From positions 124,001 to 188,000 of the forward strand of contig CAWKAA010000001.1 of the NCBI GenBank assembly GCA_963847515.1: a DNA stretch of 64,000 nt, given 5' to 3'. Positions 25,749 through 34,251 of the stretch are shown here, piece after piece (the stretch's first letter is position 1; the number at the start of each line of letters is the position of its first letter). The notes beneath the pieces are model-generated. The model was not told the DNA's origin. It searched no databases and saw nothing but the letters and a program-made list of their open reading frames with translations. The position numbers were made by a program, and so were the translations under genes. The DNA comes from QHXW01 sp963847515 (GTDB lineage Bacteria > Acidobacteriota > Terriglobia > Bryobacterales > Bryobacteraceae).

Positions 25749-26304
25749 GGCGGTAACCCCTCCACTCCGCCGGAGTATTGAGGTTATGGAAGTGGCGAGA
25801 ATCCGGAACTTGCCAGAGATCGATTTCCAGACCGATCAGAGCGTCCATCACTTTGCGAATATCTCGATCAAGCGCGCGTTCGATGACATCGAGGGCGCGC
25901 CGGCTATAAGCCGCGCACAGAGGTTCCGGCAGTCCCGAGGGACTGGCGGGAATAACAGCGTGCGCGGTTCCAGACTTGGCACGCTCAAGAATACTGGTGA
26001 GAAGCGAGGCAGAAACTTCGGGCATATCGCAGGCTACGATGAGATTCCATTCCGCATCCGAGGCGGCAAGAGCGGCGTGAATCCCGGAAAGAGGGCCACG
26101 GGCTGGATAGATATCAGTAATTACGGGATAACTAAGGTAACTATACCGGGCGGGATCGGCGACCAAAGTCACGTTGCCTGCGGCTTTATATACTTGTGCT
26201 GCCACGTATTCAACCAGCGTGGCCCCTTTGAATGGAAGCAAAGCTTTATCGGAACCCATGCGGGAACTCCGGCCGCCCGCCAGCACGAATCCCGCGCATT
26301 TCAT
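25741..26304 (-). CDS. mobA: Molybdenum cofactor guanylyltransferase
   Basis: 187 aa from ATG 26304 (MKCAGFVLAGGRSSRMGSDK). The nucleotide-binding motif LAGGRSSRMGSDKALLPF is diagnostic. ARGPLSGIHAALAAS, NLIVACDMPEVSASLL (Mg-binding Asp) and the LNTPAEW C-terminus complete the family pattern. It attaches GMP to molybdopterin to form the bis-MGD cofactor of molybdoenzymes. An in-frame start at 26334 would add ten residues but lacks homology. It overlaps the ABC ATPase downstream and diverges from the lytic transglycosylase at 26374. Confidence 0.88.
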   Translation of the reverse strand: MKCAGFVLAGGRSSRMGSDKALLPFKGATLVEYVAAQVYKAAGNVTLVADPARYSYLSYPVITDIYPARGPLSGIHAALAASDAEWNLIVACDMPEVSASLLTSILERAKSGTAHAVIPASPSGLPEPLCAAYSRRALDVIERALDRDIRKVMDALIGLEIDLWQVPDSRHFHNLNTPAEWRGYRHG

Positions 26305-26373
26305 CTTGAAGATGATAACATTATAAGAATGCAATATGGCCTAAGTTACGTGGCAGAGAAATAAAACATAAAA

Positions 26374-27075
26374 ATGAGAAAATGTTTTATACTAACTTCG
26401 GTGATTACAGCGAACATTGCGTTCGTGTCTGCTGCGACAGTTAAGACGCCTGCTCCGGTGCTGGTGATTGTTCGTTCCGACATGCGCACGGGAAAGCTCG
26501 TACGAGGCTTGGCAAGGCCTGTGCGTAGTGCTTCGGAAAAGATGCCTCCGCAGATCGAATTACCGGCGTCGGGGTTGGCCGCGCCTCCGGCGTTTGCCAC
26601 TTTGGTGGATAATATCGCCCAGCGGCACGATGTCGACCGTGATCTGGTGCATTCCATGATTCGGGTAGAAAGTAATTACAATCCCTTCGCGGTTTCCAAC
26701 AAAGGCGCCCTTGGATTGATGCAACTAGTTCCCTCCACGGCACGTCGATTTGGGGTAGTTGACGTTTTTGATCCGGCCCAAAATGTCGAGGGTGGAGTCC
26801 GTTACCTGAAATATCTGCTGGACCTCTACGAGGGTGACAACCGGCTGGCACTGGCGGCATACAACGCCGGTGAGGGCACGGTGGAGCGTTACCGCGGTGT
26901 GCCGCCGTTTCGGGAAACGCGCGATTACGTGTATCGGGTGGGCAAGGCGCTGGACGAGACCCGAGAAGCCAAGAAACAGCGCGAAGCGGAAGCCGGTGCT
27001 AAACCAGCATCAGAGTTCAACCCCGTGCGCGCCTTTGTGGATGCCATGGGAAGGATGTATTACAAGACGCAATAA
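26374..27075 (+). CDS. Lytic murein transglycosylase (SLT family)
   Basis: 233 aa. The first 20 residues are a signal peptide (SVITANIAFVSA). The catalytic domain begins near residue 75. The catalytic Glu is E99 in DLVHSMIRVESNYNPFAVS, followed by the GALGLMQLVPSTARRFG motif and LALAAYNAGEGTV. The C-terminus is charged and Ala/Glu-rich. It cleaves the MurNAc-GlcNAc bond in peptidoglycan to give 1,6-anhydro products in the periplasm. Its start lies 69 bases from the divergent mobA start. An amidase gene follows three bases later, so the two wall hydrolases form one operon. Confidence 0.88.
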   Translation: MRKCFILTSVITANIAFVSAATVKTPAPVLVIVRSDMRTGKLVRGLARPVRSASEKMPPQIELPASGLAAPPAFATLVDNIAQRHDVDRDLVHSMIRVESNYNPFAVSNKGALGLMQLVPSTARRFGVVDVFDPAQNVEGGVRYLKYLLDLYEGDNRLALAAYNAGEGTVERYRGVPPFRETRDYVYRVGKALDETREAKKQREAEAGAKPASEFNPVRAFVDAMGRMYYKTQ

Positions 27076-27078
27076 TCT

Positions 27079-28557
27079 ATGGAACAGCGGTTCACGCGTG
27101 CGATAGGTTTTCTGGCGGCGACCATGGCCGCGGTGGGCGCACGTGCCGCTTCCTCGCCCGAGGTGACGGCGGTACGCTACTGGACACTTTCCGATACCAC
27201 GCGGGTGGCGATTGAGATTACCGGCGAGGTTCACTATCACGCCGACCGCGCTCAAAACCCCGAGCGAATTTTCTTCGATCTGTCGGGCACGCGCCCAGCC
27301 ATCGATGGTCACCGTCTGTTTTCAGCTGAAGTGGGCGACAAGCGGCTTAAAAGAATCCGCGTGGCTGAGACCGTTCCCGGGATTACGCGCGTTGTGCTGG
27401 ATCTGGAATCTCCAGCGGAGTTCACCGTATCGCGGTTAGACAATCCCAGCCGGATGATCATCGAGCTCCGTCCGACAGGCGGCACGCCGGAAATGTTTGC
27501 CAGAAAACCGGACCGGGAGGCGGCGCCGGCGCTGCGTGAGCCGGAACCTATGCGGGAACTTCCCCGACATGCGGCCGCGCCAGCGCCAACTATTTCCGAT
27601 CCTCCCTCCCTGAAGGCTGATGTAGTCAGGCCGCAGGTGGCGCGCATGGCTGCCAAGACCGTGACCACATCTGTTGTCGTCCTGCCGGCGCCTCTCCCAT
27701 CGGTATCACCTGCCGCGGCGCCTTCGAAAAGCGAACTGGACGATGCGGCGCCTGCAATGTCTGCATCGCGAATTGCGCCTCCGCGCGTGGTGCCAAAGCC
27801 GGCTCGCGAGTCCACCGATGGCGAAACATCGTTGACTCGGGCGCTGGGCCTGAAGATCAATCGCGTCGTTATCGATCCCGGCCACGGCGGCGCCGATGAG
27901 GGTACCGTCGGGCGGCGCGGCGTGATGGAAAAGGAATTGGTCCTGGACGTCGCTAGGCGCGTGGGTAAGCTGATCGAGGAGCGCATGGGCAGCGAGGTAA
28001 TTTACACGCGATCGGATGATACGTTCATCCCTCTGCATGCCCGCACCGAGATGGCGAATGAAAAAAAGGCGGACTTGTTCCTTTCCATTCACGCCAACTC
28101 CTCCCCGCACCCGAAAATCGGCGGGATCGAAGTCTACTACCTGAACTTCACGCGATCGTCAGACGCACTGGACGTGGCCGCACGCGAGAATGCGAGTTCG
28201 GAGAAATCCGTTTTTGAGCTGAAAGACCTGATTCAAAGCATTACATTGCACGAAAAGGTAGAGGAATCCCGAGAATTTGCCTCCAAGGTGCAGGGATCTC
28301 TGCAAACTTTCGAAACTCGATATAACGGAGCGGCCAAGAATCGCGGCATCAAGAAAGCGCCGTTCGTGGTGCTCATTGGCGCCTCGATGCCATCGATCCT
28401 CGCAGAGATCGGTTTCCTCAGCAATGCACGGGAAGAGCAGCTTTTGAAGCGGCCCGATCACCGCCAGCGCCTGGCTGAAGCGCTGTATCAGGGGGTCTCG
28501 CGTTATGCGCAATCGCTGAGCCACTTCCAGGTAGCGCAGAGAGCCTCCGTCGATTAA
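27079..28557 (+). CDS. N-acetylmuramoyl-L-alanine amidase with AMIN domain (AmiC-like)
   Basis: 492 aa. Signal sequence (FLAATMAAVGARAAS), then an AMIN domain at about 30-135 (peptidoglycan targeting; FFDLSGTRPAIDG), a Pro/Ala-rich linker (about 140-255) and an Amidase_3 domain at about 262-480. Zn ligands are visible in VIDPGHGGADEGT, the Glu of MEKELVLDVARR and LFLSIHANSS, with the catalytic Glu in ILAEIGFLSN. It cuts the amide between MurNAc and the peptide stem during cell separation. It is transcribed with the lytic transglycosylase upstream and followed by a glutamine amidotransferase one base later. Confidence 0.9.
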   Translation: MEQRFTRAIGFLAATMAAVGARAASSPEVTAVRYWTLSDTTRVAIEITGEVHYHADRAQNPERIFFDLSGTRPAIDGHRLFSAEVGDKRLKRIRVAETVPGITRVVLDLESPAEFTVSRLDNPSRMIIELRPTGGTPEMFARKPDREAAPALREPEPMRELPRHAAAPAPTISDPPSLKADVVRPQVARMAAKTVTTSVVVLPAPLPSVSPAAAPSKSELDDAAPAMSASRIAPPRVVPKPARESTDGETSLTRALGLKINRVVIDPGHGGADEGTVGRRGVMEKELVLDVARRVGKLIEERMGSEVIYTRSDDTFIPLHARTEMANEKKADLFLSIHANSSPHPKIGGIEVYYLNFTRSSDALDVAARENASSEKSVFELKDLIQSITLHEKVEESREFASKVQGSLQTFETRYNGAAKNRGIKKAPFVVLIGASMPSILAEIGFLSNAREEQLLKRPDHRQRLAEALYQGVSRYAQSLSHFQVAQRASVD

Positions 28558-28558
28558 C

Positions 28559-29269
28559 TTGCCGGTACGGGTTCTCGTCTTTCGGCACACCCCAGTTGAT
28601 GATCTCGGATTGATTGCCTCGGCCTTGGATGCCCAGGGTATTCTCCGCGAGTACGCCGATCTCTATGCGCATCCCTGCGCTGACCCCCTGGTGACTGAAG
28701 CGGATGCCCTGATTTTTATGGGCGGGCCGATGTCCGCTAACGACGACCACGCCTACATTGTGCGCGAGATCCGGTACATCCGGGACGCGAGAGATCGCGG
28801 CCAGATGCTTCTGGGCGTTTGCCTGGGCGCGCAATTGATCGCAAAAGCATTGGGCGCACGTGTACACACCAACGCCGTGAAGGAGATCGGCTGGGCACCG
28901 GTTAGTTTCGCGCCGACAGCCGCCAATGATCCGCTCTTTGGCGGGTTGCGCCAGGCGGAAACGATCTTTCACTGGCACGGCGAGACTTTCGAACTGCCGC
29001 CGGGAGCCGAGCTGCTCGCTTCGTCTGATGCATGCCGCAACCAGGCCTTCCGGGCTGGAAATCGTATCTACGGCCTGCAGTTTCACCTCGAGGTGACTCC
29101 GGCTATGATTGCGGAGTGGTGCCGCGAAGACGAAGCCTGCGGGGATGCGCGCGAACTCACGAAGCCGATCGATCCCTATCCACATGCTGTGCGTAGCGGG
29201 GAACTGGCGCGGCTGGTGTTTGGACGCTGGTGTGCGCTGCTGAAGGATAGAGCATGCACCGCCTCGTAA
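28559..29269 (+). CDS. Class I glutamine amidotransferase-like protein
   Basis: 236 aa from TTG 28559; the ribosome-binding site is poor and the start is uncertain. The triad is visible: the nucleophile Cys in LLGVCLGAQLIAKALGA, and His and Glu in YGLQFHLEVTPAMI. The LIFMGGPMSANDD oxyanion strand is typical of the GMP-synthase-like or gamma-glutamyl hydrolase-like branch. Such free-standing proteins often act on glutamine or gamma-glutamyl compounds; the acceptor is unknown. It follows the amidase in the same operon and overlaps the secreted protein downstream by 16 bases. Confidence 0.8.
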   Translation: MPVRVLVFRHTPVDDLGLIASALDAQGILREYADLYAHPCADPLVTEADALIFMGGPMSANDDHAYIVREIRYIRDARDRGQMLLGVCLGAQLIAKALGARVHTNAVKEIGWAPVSFAPTAANDPLFGGLRQAETIFHWHGETFELPPGAELLASSDACRNQAFRAGNRIYGLQFHLEVTPAMIAEWCREDEACGDARELTKPIDPYPHAVRSGELARLVFGRWCALLKDRACTAS

Positions 29270-30849
29270 TTGCAGCATGTTTGGCGGCATGCGTTCACGC
29301 GCTATCCGCAGACTCGATCCATCTTAAGGCGTATCCGCAGAAATTCCGCACGTTTTATGACACAGCCGACCCGGGCGTACCCCAACCTGTGCAGCGGCCT
29401 CCCGAACCAGTAGCTTCGGGCAAATTCACGTGCGTCGCAATTGCCAGCGACGGCGCGAAGTGGGCTGGCACCCGCTCGGGTGCGATTCGTGAGGATCCGG
29501 CGGCCGAGCCTGTCGATCGCCGCCAGTACTTTGCGGGCCGGCGCTACCTTCCGGATGACGATGTCCGCAACCTGGCGCCCGATGATTCGGGGGGAATGTG
29601 GGTGAGGACGCGTACCGGAGTTTCGCACATCGAGATGCGACCCATGACGCTCGAACAGAAAGCCGCTTACTTTGACGAGCGCGTTCACAAACGCCACGAC
29701 CGCTACGGACTGGTGGCTTCTTCAAAGCTGCGAGTGCCCGGCGATTTATCCACCAACCAGCTCGAGCCGAGCGATAATGACGGCCTCTGGACCGCGATCT
29801 ATGCTGCGTCTCAATGCTTCCGGTATGCCGCTACAGGCTCGCCGGAGGCGCTGGCCAATGCCAAGGCATCCACCGATGCCGTCTTGTTTTTGGAGGCTGT
29901 CACCGGCCGTCCCGGTTTTCCCGCGCGTTCGTATATCCGTCGAGGCGATTATCGTGAACCAGAAGTAGTATGGCACTGGACCGCGGACGGCCGATACGAA
30001 TGGAAAGCGGATACCAGCTCGGATGAAATCGTGGGTCATCTTTTCCTGTACAGTGTCGCCTGGGATTTGGTGGGGGACCAGGAGCTGCGCCAGCGCATCC
30101 GGGCGACGGTAACGCGGATTGCCGGCCACATCCTGGAACACGGGTACAATCTGACCGACATCACCGGCCGGCCGACCACGTGGGGCCGCTGGTCGCGCGA
30201 ATATTTCGACAGCAAAGCGGGTGCGCCGGATAGTGCGCTCAATTCGCTCGAGTTGCTCAGCCTGCTGAAAGTGGCAGCACATATCACAGGAGATGCGAAA
30301 TACGAGGCGGAATATCACAAAGCGGCCATCGATCTGAAATATCTGAATCAGACGACGCGCCTGCTCGAGCTGACCCACGAGATCAACTATTCCGATGAGG
30401 AACTTGCCATGCTGAGTTTCTATCCGCTGTGGACTTATGAACGAGATTCCCGGTTTCAAGATTCTTACCGGCGGGCGATGGATGAGTGGTGGAAGAACAT
30501 CCAACGGGAGAAGAATCCGCTCTGGACCCTGATTTATCTGCACTCAAAGCCGGCGGAGCCCGTTGATCTGGCCGGGGCGGTCTGGACTCTGTACCGCACT
30601 CCCATGGACATGATCGAATGGACTGTGCGGAATTCAGGCCGCCACGATATCACGATGGACCGCCGGCGCGGACGCTTTCACGAACCGCAGTCCACACTTC
30701 TTCTCGCTCCGGACGAGCGGCCGGTGATGAAGTGGAACGGAAATCCATTTCAGGCTGACGGGGGAAACGGCGGCCGAAGCGAAGACGATGGGTCTTTCTT
30801 CCTGCTGCCGTACTGGATGGGACGGTATCTCGGCTTGCTGTTAGAGTGA
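29254..30849 (+). CDS. Secreted protein with beta-propeller-like N-terminus and alpha/alpha-barrel-like C-terminal domain
   Basis: 531 aa. Residues 1-19 form a signal peptide. Two short repeats at about 55-125 (SGKFTCVAIASDGAKWAGTR; LPDDDVRNLAPDDSGGMWVR) look like regulator-propeller or 'two-component propeller' blades (D-G-x-x-W-x-G/R-T). From about 140 a mostly helical region continues: GLWTAIYAASQCFRYAATGS, EIVGHLFLYSVAWDLVGD and DSALNSLELLSLLKVAAHI. Pairs of helices with aromatic clusters suggest a six-hairpin toroid as in glycosidases. No catalytic residues can be named with confidence. It shares an operon with the wall hydrolases and may act on a periplasmic carbohydrate. The family is not one I recognise. 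Confidence 0.6.
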   Translation: MHRLVIAACLAACVHALSADSIHLKAYPQKFRTFYDTADPGVPQPVQRPPEPVASGKFTCVAIASDGAKWAGTRSGAIREDPAAEPVDRRQYFAGRRYLPDDDVRNLAPDDSGGMWVRTRTGVSHIEMRPMTLEQKAAYFDERVHKRHDRYGLVASSKLRVPGDLSTNQLEPSDNDGLWTAIYAASQCFRYAATGSPEALANAKASTDAVLFLEAVTGRPGFPARSYIRRGDYREPEVVWHWTADGRYEWKADTSSDEIVGHLFLYSVAWDLVGDQELRQRIRATVTRIAGHILEHGYNLTDITGRPTTWGRWSREYFDSKAGAPDSALNSLELLSLLKVAAHITGDAKYEAEYHKAAIDLKYLNQTTRLLELTHEINYSDEELAMLSFYPLWTYERDSRFQDSYRRAMDEWWKNIQREKNPLWTLIYLHSKPAEPVDLAGAVWTLYRTPMDMIEWTVRNSGRHDITMDRRRGRFHEPQSTLLLAPDERPVMKWNGNPFQADGGNGGRSEDDGSFFLLPYWMGRYLGLLLE

Positions 30850-31587
30850 GACTGCCGGCTTGCTTTCAGCAGCCAGGCGCTGCAAGACCAGGCGCGCGGC
30901 GTTCTGCGCGGCGCTTTTCTTTGAGTAGCCGTCGGCTCTTGCTGCCAAATCCTTGCCCACGCGAACTTCAATGGTGAACGTTTTCGAATGCTCGGGGCCG
31001 TCTTCTTTCAGAATCACGTAACGCGGCAGAGGAAGCTTGCGAGCCAGAGCCAATTCCTGCAGAGTGCTCTTGTAGTCGGTGAACGTGCCGGCTGGTACAC
31101 TCGCAGCGGATTCAATATCGACTCCGGGGTCGCCCACCACTAGCCCGGTCACAAATTCACGCGCCTTGTCGATGCCGGCGTCCTGATATACTGCTGCAAT
31201 CAGTGCCTCAAGCGCGTTAACCAGAAGCGTGCGCTTGAAGCGGCCGCCACTCATTTCTTCCCCGCGCCCTAAACGAAGGTACTGGCCCAACTGAAGCTTT
31301 TCGGCAACGCCGTACAGGTGCGCGGCGCTCACGATACCGGCCTTGAGTTTGGAAAGCCGTCCCTCGGAGTATCCGGGCAAGCGATGGACCAGCGCCTCGC
31401 TGATGAGAAACCCGAGGATCGAATCGCCCAGGAATTCGAGCTGCTCGTTATCTGCTGGAAGCACGCCCGCGACGGCGGATCCTCTTTCGTGCACATGGGA
31501 GCTGTGGGTCAGCGCGAGCTCGAGTAATTCGCGGTTCCGAAACTGATGCCCCATCGCGGCCTCGAGAGATTTCAGATCGGCGGGCAT
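30841..31587 (-). CDS. rnc: Ribonuclease III
   Basis: 248 aa. The catalytic domain carries DNEQLEFLGDSILGFLISE, the RNase III signature with the metal-binding Glu and Asp, and ALEALIAAVYQDAG with the second acidic site. The C-terminal double-stranded-RNA-binding domain (about 168-240) is DYKSTLQELALARKL, then YSKKSAAQNAARLVLQRL. It processes rRNA precursors and other duplex RNAs. It lies 24 bases after a TPR gene on the same strand and overlaps the convergent gene at 30849 by nine bases. Confidence 0.92.
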   Translation of the reverse strand: MPADLKSLEAAMGHQFRNRELLELALTHSSHVHERGSAVAGVLPADNEQLEFLGDSILGFLISEALVHRLPGYSEGRLSKLKAGIVSAAHLYGVAEKLQLGQYLRLGRGEEMSGGRFKRTLLVNALEALIAAVYQDAGIDKAREFVTGLVVGDPGVDIESAASVPAGTFTDYKSTLQELALARKLPLPRYVILKEDGPEHSKTFTIEVRVGKDLAARADGYSKKSAAQNAARLVLQRLAAESKPAVSL

Positions 31588-31611
31588 GAGGCGACCGAAT
31601 GCGATCTCGCT

Positions 31612-32418
31612 TTACTGCTTCTTTATTTCCACCTGCGGCGGCGCGGCGGCAGGAGCCGGAGCAGTCCCCCCCGATTTCAACTGCAATGCACGCACGCGCT
31701 CGGCTTGCGCAAACTGACGGATGCTGGCGTGAAGATCCGGCGTTGCCATCACTTTTTCCAGGATGGGCAGAGCTTCATCCGGCTTTTTGTCCTGATCATA
31801 CACGGCTGCCAGGCGCACCATGGTCACCGGGTCGGGAAATTCTGCAATGGCCTCCTTCAGTTCGGGAACCGCCACCGCGTAGTTCTTTCGCACGGCCGCG
31901 GCAAAGCCCAGCGCCTCGTGTCCCTGCGCCATATACTCTTTTTTACCTTGTTCCCACTGCTCGTCGGTGATCTGCGAATTGGGCTTTGGAGCGTCCTTCA
32001 GAATCGCCATTCCGTCTTTCGCATACTTTTCCGCCTTGGTAAGTTTTTCTTCACGATCCAGATCGAACTCGCGAGTTTTTTGAGCGATGCCCTTGGCGAG
32101 CATCAGCAGGGCGGCGTACTGCTTCGGATCCGCCTGGATCGCCTGCTCGCCAAAAACGATCATCTTCTCGTAATCGTTTTTCTGCTGATATGACACCGCC
32201 TCAAAATACAAAGCCAGCGCCTTGAAATCCGTGTCGGCATATTTCGTGATGAGATTATCGGCAGCTTTAATTCGCGCGTCCGGATCTTGCGCTCCAAACA
32301 TAGCTTGCAGTGCGTCCGTTTCGCCCTTTGATTTTGGCGCCGGCGGTTTCTGGTCCGCGCAAAGCACGGCGGTCGCCATAGAGACCGCCAGCGTCGATAG
32401 TGTTAAGAGTTTTTTCAT
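31612..32418 (-). CDS. Secreted TPR-like protein
   Basis: 268 aa from ATG 32418, chosen because GGAG stands at a good distance before it; an ATG at 32430 is also in frame. The signal peptide (MKKLLTLSTLAVSMATAVLC) ends around residue 22. The remainder is helical with tandem TPR-like repeats: DFKALALYFEAVSYQQKNDY, AIQADPKQYAALLMLAKGIA, AQGHEALGFAAAVRKNYAVA and VTMVRLAAVYDQDKKPDEAL. It ends in a Pro/Ala-rich tail. It is probably a periplasmic scaffold. It is the middle gene of a three-gene leftward run (TPR, TPR, rnc). Confidence 0.7.
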   Translation of the reverse strand: MKKLLTLSTLAVSMATAVLCADQKPPAPKSKGETDALQAMFGAQDPDARIKAADNLITKYADTDFKALALYFEAVSYQQKNDYEKMIVFGEQAIQADPKQYAALLMLAKGIAQKTREFDLDREEKLTKAEKYAKDGMAILKDAPKPNSQITDEQWEQGKKEYMAQGHEALGFAAAVRKNYAVAVPELKEAIAEFPDPVTMVRLAAVYDQDKKPDEALPILEKVMATPDLHASIRQFAQAERVRALQLKSGGTAPAPAAAPPQVEIKKQ

Positions 32419-32430
32419 GAAAGACTCCAT

Positions 32431-33903
32431 TCAGTTTTGTTCCTTCTTAAATGATTGCTGGATGCCCTGCTCAGCAGCGTGACGGGCGGCGGCTGAAGCA
32501 CCGTCCACAGCCAGAGCCGTTTGATAGTGCTTCGCCGCTTCGTCGCGGTTGCCGGCGATGTCGGAAAGGCGGCCCAAATACACGTGCGTCCACGCTGTTG
32601 TCCAGGGGTCGGCGCCGGAATCCAGCACCTTCTGGAAGAGCCGCTCCCCCAGCTCCGGATCTTTTTGCAGAACCGCAATGCGAGCGAGCCCGTAATACGC
32701 CTTAGCATGCACGAATTTTTCGCTGCTCTGCTCGATCACGCGAAGATAGCCCTGTTTGGCGCGATCGTAGTCCTTGTTGCTGTAAAGGCGATCCGCGGCT
32801 TCCAGAGCCTGTTCGGCCGGGCTGGGTGGTTCGGCTATACGTGGCTCAACCTTTGCGGCGCGAACGCGCGGCGCGTCGGCAAATTTTACGTTCGCCAGCC
32901 GCTGGTCTTCCTTCGCCGGATCGATGTGTTTAATCATTTCCGGGAAGAACAGGCGCATGGCCTCCGGCTGCTTCTCATAAGTAGTGAGTTGTTCGGCAAA
33001 GTACGGAGTCAGTATATAACCTTCTCGCAGAGCCTCATCGACGCTTTCGGGTTTTCCGGGCAGCCTGGCTTCAACGGCCTTAATCAGCGATTCAGTGGCC
33101 AGCAGCAGAAAATCCGACTTGTACACCGGGTCGAGCGCCGGGGCGCCCTGCGCGTAATCCTCCAATGATTTTTTCTTCAGGATTTCCATGCCGTACTTGG
33201 TGGCTTGAGGATCGAGCAGATAGTGAAGATAGGCGTGGCGGATATCGGCCACGCGCGGCTCGGCCGAGGGCGTCACCACTACGAAATATTCGTTGGCATA
33301 GCTCCGCGTCTGTACCTGGTTCGGGGCCCCCAGCAGGTCGAGATAAATCTGAAAGGTACGGCCCAGATAGCCTGCCGTGGGATTACGCAAGTATGCGTTG
33401 GCTTCCAGAATCGCGCGCGAAACAGGCGCATGATAGCGCTCGAGGGCTCGCTCGAACGCTGGCTGTGCGCGCTTCCACAGTGCGTCGAGGTCGGCTTCGC
33501 GAGAAAATCGCGTCAGAAGCGGTCCGAGGGCATCGAGAGCGCGGACATCCGGCGGCAATTCCACGTCGCGGTATTTGAAGGCGAAATCAGGAGGTCCCTT
33601 TACGGATAGAGCGAAGGAAAGATACTGGGCCAGTTCGGCGGTGTCGTCCTTTTGGCGATGGTCTTCAAAGAACTTCTTCAGCTCGGCGACAACCGGCGGG
33701 TGCGCGCCTTCCACCTCATGGCGGATCTGTTCACGCAGGGGATCATTATTGGGAGAGGCCAGCTCGGCATCGTAACCCGCGGCGTTCATAGCCGCCATTA
33801 CCGCGAATAGGGAGGGGCTAAAATCCAGCTGGTCCCGCTCGGCCGAACCGCACGGGATGGCCACAATGAGAACCAGGACGATGGGGAAAAAGGTTCGATT
33901 CAA
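32431..33903 (-). CDS. Secreted TPR protein
   Basis: 490 aa with a signal peptide (MNRTFFPIVLVLIVAIPCGS). The central part (about 40-370) is helical without a known motif. The C-terminal third contains TPR repeats, for example EQALEAADRLYSNKDYDRAK, YYGLARIAVLQKDPELGERL and YLGRLSDIAGNRDEAAKHYQ. The architecture matches periplasmic proteins that acidobacteria use in envelope assembly. It precedes the smaller TPR gene on the same strand with a 12-base gap, so the two are probably co-expressed. Molecular function unknown. Confidence 0.72.
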   Translation of the reverse strand: MNRTFFPIVLVLIVAIPCGSAERDQLDFSPSLFAVMAAMNAAGYDAELASPNNDPLREQIRHEVEGAHPPVVAELKKFFEDHRQKDDTAELAQYLSFALSVKGPPDFAFKYRDVELPPDVRALDALGPLLTRFSREADLDALWKRAQPAFERALERYHAPVSRAILEANAYLRNPTAGYLGRTFQIYLDLLGAPNQVQTRSYANEYFVVVTPSAEPRVADIRHAYLHYLLDPQATKYGMEILKKKSLEDYAQGAPALDPVYKSDFLLLATESLIKAVEARLPGKPESVDEALREGYILTPYFAEQLTTYEKQPEAMRLFFPEMIKHIDPAKEDQRLANVKFADAPRVRAAKVEPRIAEPPSPAEQALEAADRLYSNKDYDRAKQGYLRVIEQSSEKFVHAKAYYGLARIAVLQKDPELGERLFQKVLDSGADPWTTAWTHVYLGRLSDIAGNRDEAAKHYQTALAVDGASAAARHAAEQGIQQSFKKEQN

Positions 33904-33993
33904 ACGGGCCTGCCTTGGATATCTTCAGTCTACCGTATTCCGAAAGTTGAAGCTCCCTTGTTGCCCTTAGAACGATTTCCTGCGGCAACCCCC

Positions 33994-34021
33994 TTGACAA
34001 GGGCATTGCCATCATTAGAAT
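33994..34021 (+). promoter_or_regulatory. Sigma-70-type promoter before the zinc-ribbon microprotein and serS
   Basis: TTGACA at 33994-33999 and TAGAAT at 34016-34021, separated by 16 bases. The -35 is a perfect consensus match and the -10 a five-of-six match. The predicted start near 34028 lies only about ten bases before ATG 34039, giving a very short leader. Confidence 0.7.
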
Positions 34022-34038
34022 AAACCCATATTGCCTTT

Positions 34039-34182
34039 ATGCAGCCCGCATGCCAGCACAGCCGTACCGAGGTTATCGCAAGGCGCGACGGCGTCGATTA
34101 CGTGGAATGCCTAGATTGCCGTCAAATCTTCGAAGCCGAGGACCTGGAACCCGTCACCGTCGAAAAAGAAGAAGACGAATAA
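34039..34182 (+). CDS. Zinc-ribbon microprotein (47 aa)
   Basis: The frame MQPACQHSRTEVIARRDGVD then YVECLDCRQIFEAEDLEPV runs from ATG 34039 to TAA 34182. Two metal pairs, C-x-x-H and C-x-x-C, fit a small zinc ribbon, with an acidic C-terminal tail. It has its own consensus-like promoter (33994-34021) and lies 69 bases before serS, in the same direction. Similar C-x-x-H...C-x-x-C peptides occur in acidobacteria in my recollection. The role is unknown; it could bind nucleic acid or a protein partner. Confidence 0.65.
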   Translation: MQPACQHSRTEVIARRDGVDYVECLDCRQIFEAEDLEPVTVEKEEDE

Positions 34183-34251
34183 CGGATCTCGCGTTGTCCG
34201 CTTGAAGCGAGCCGGGCTTGATCAGTGTGCCTGTGCGTTAGCATAGGTTTC

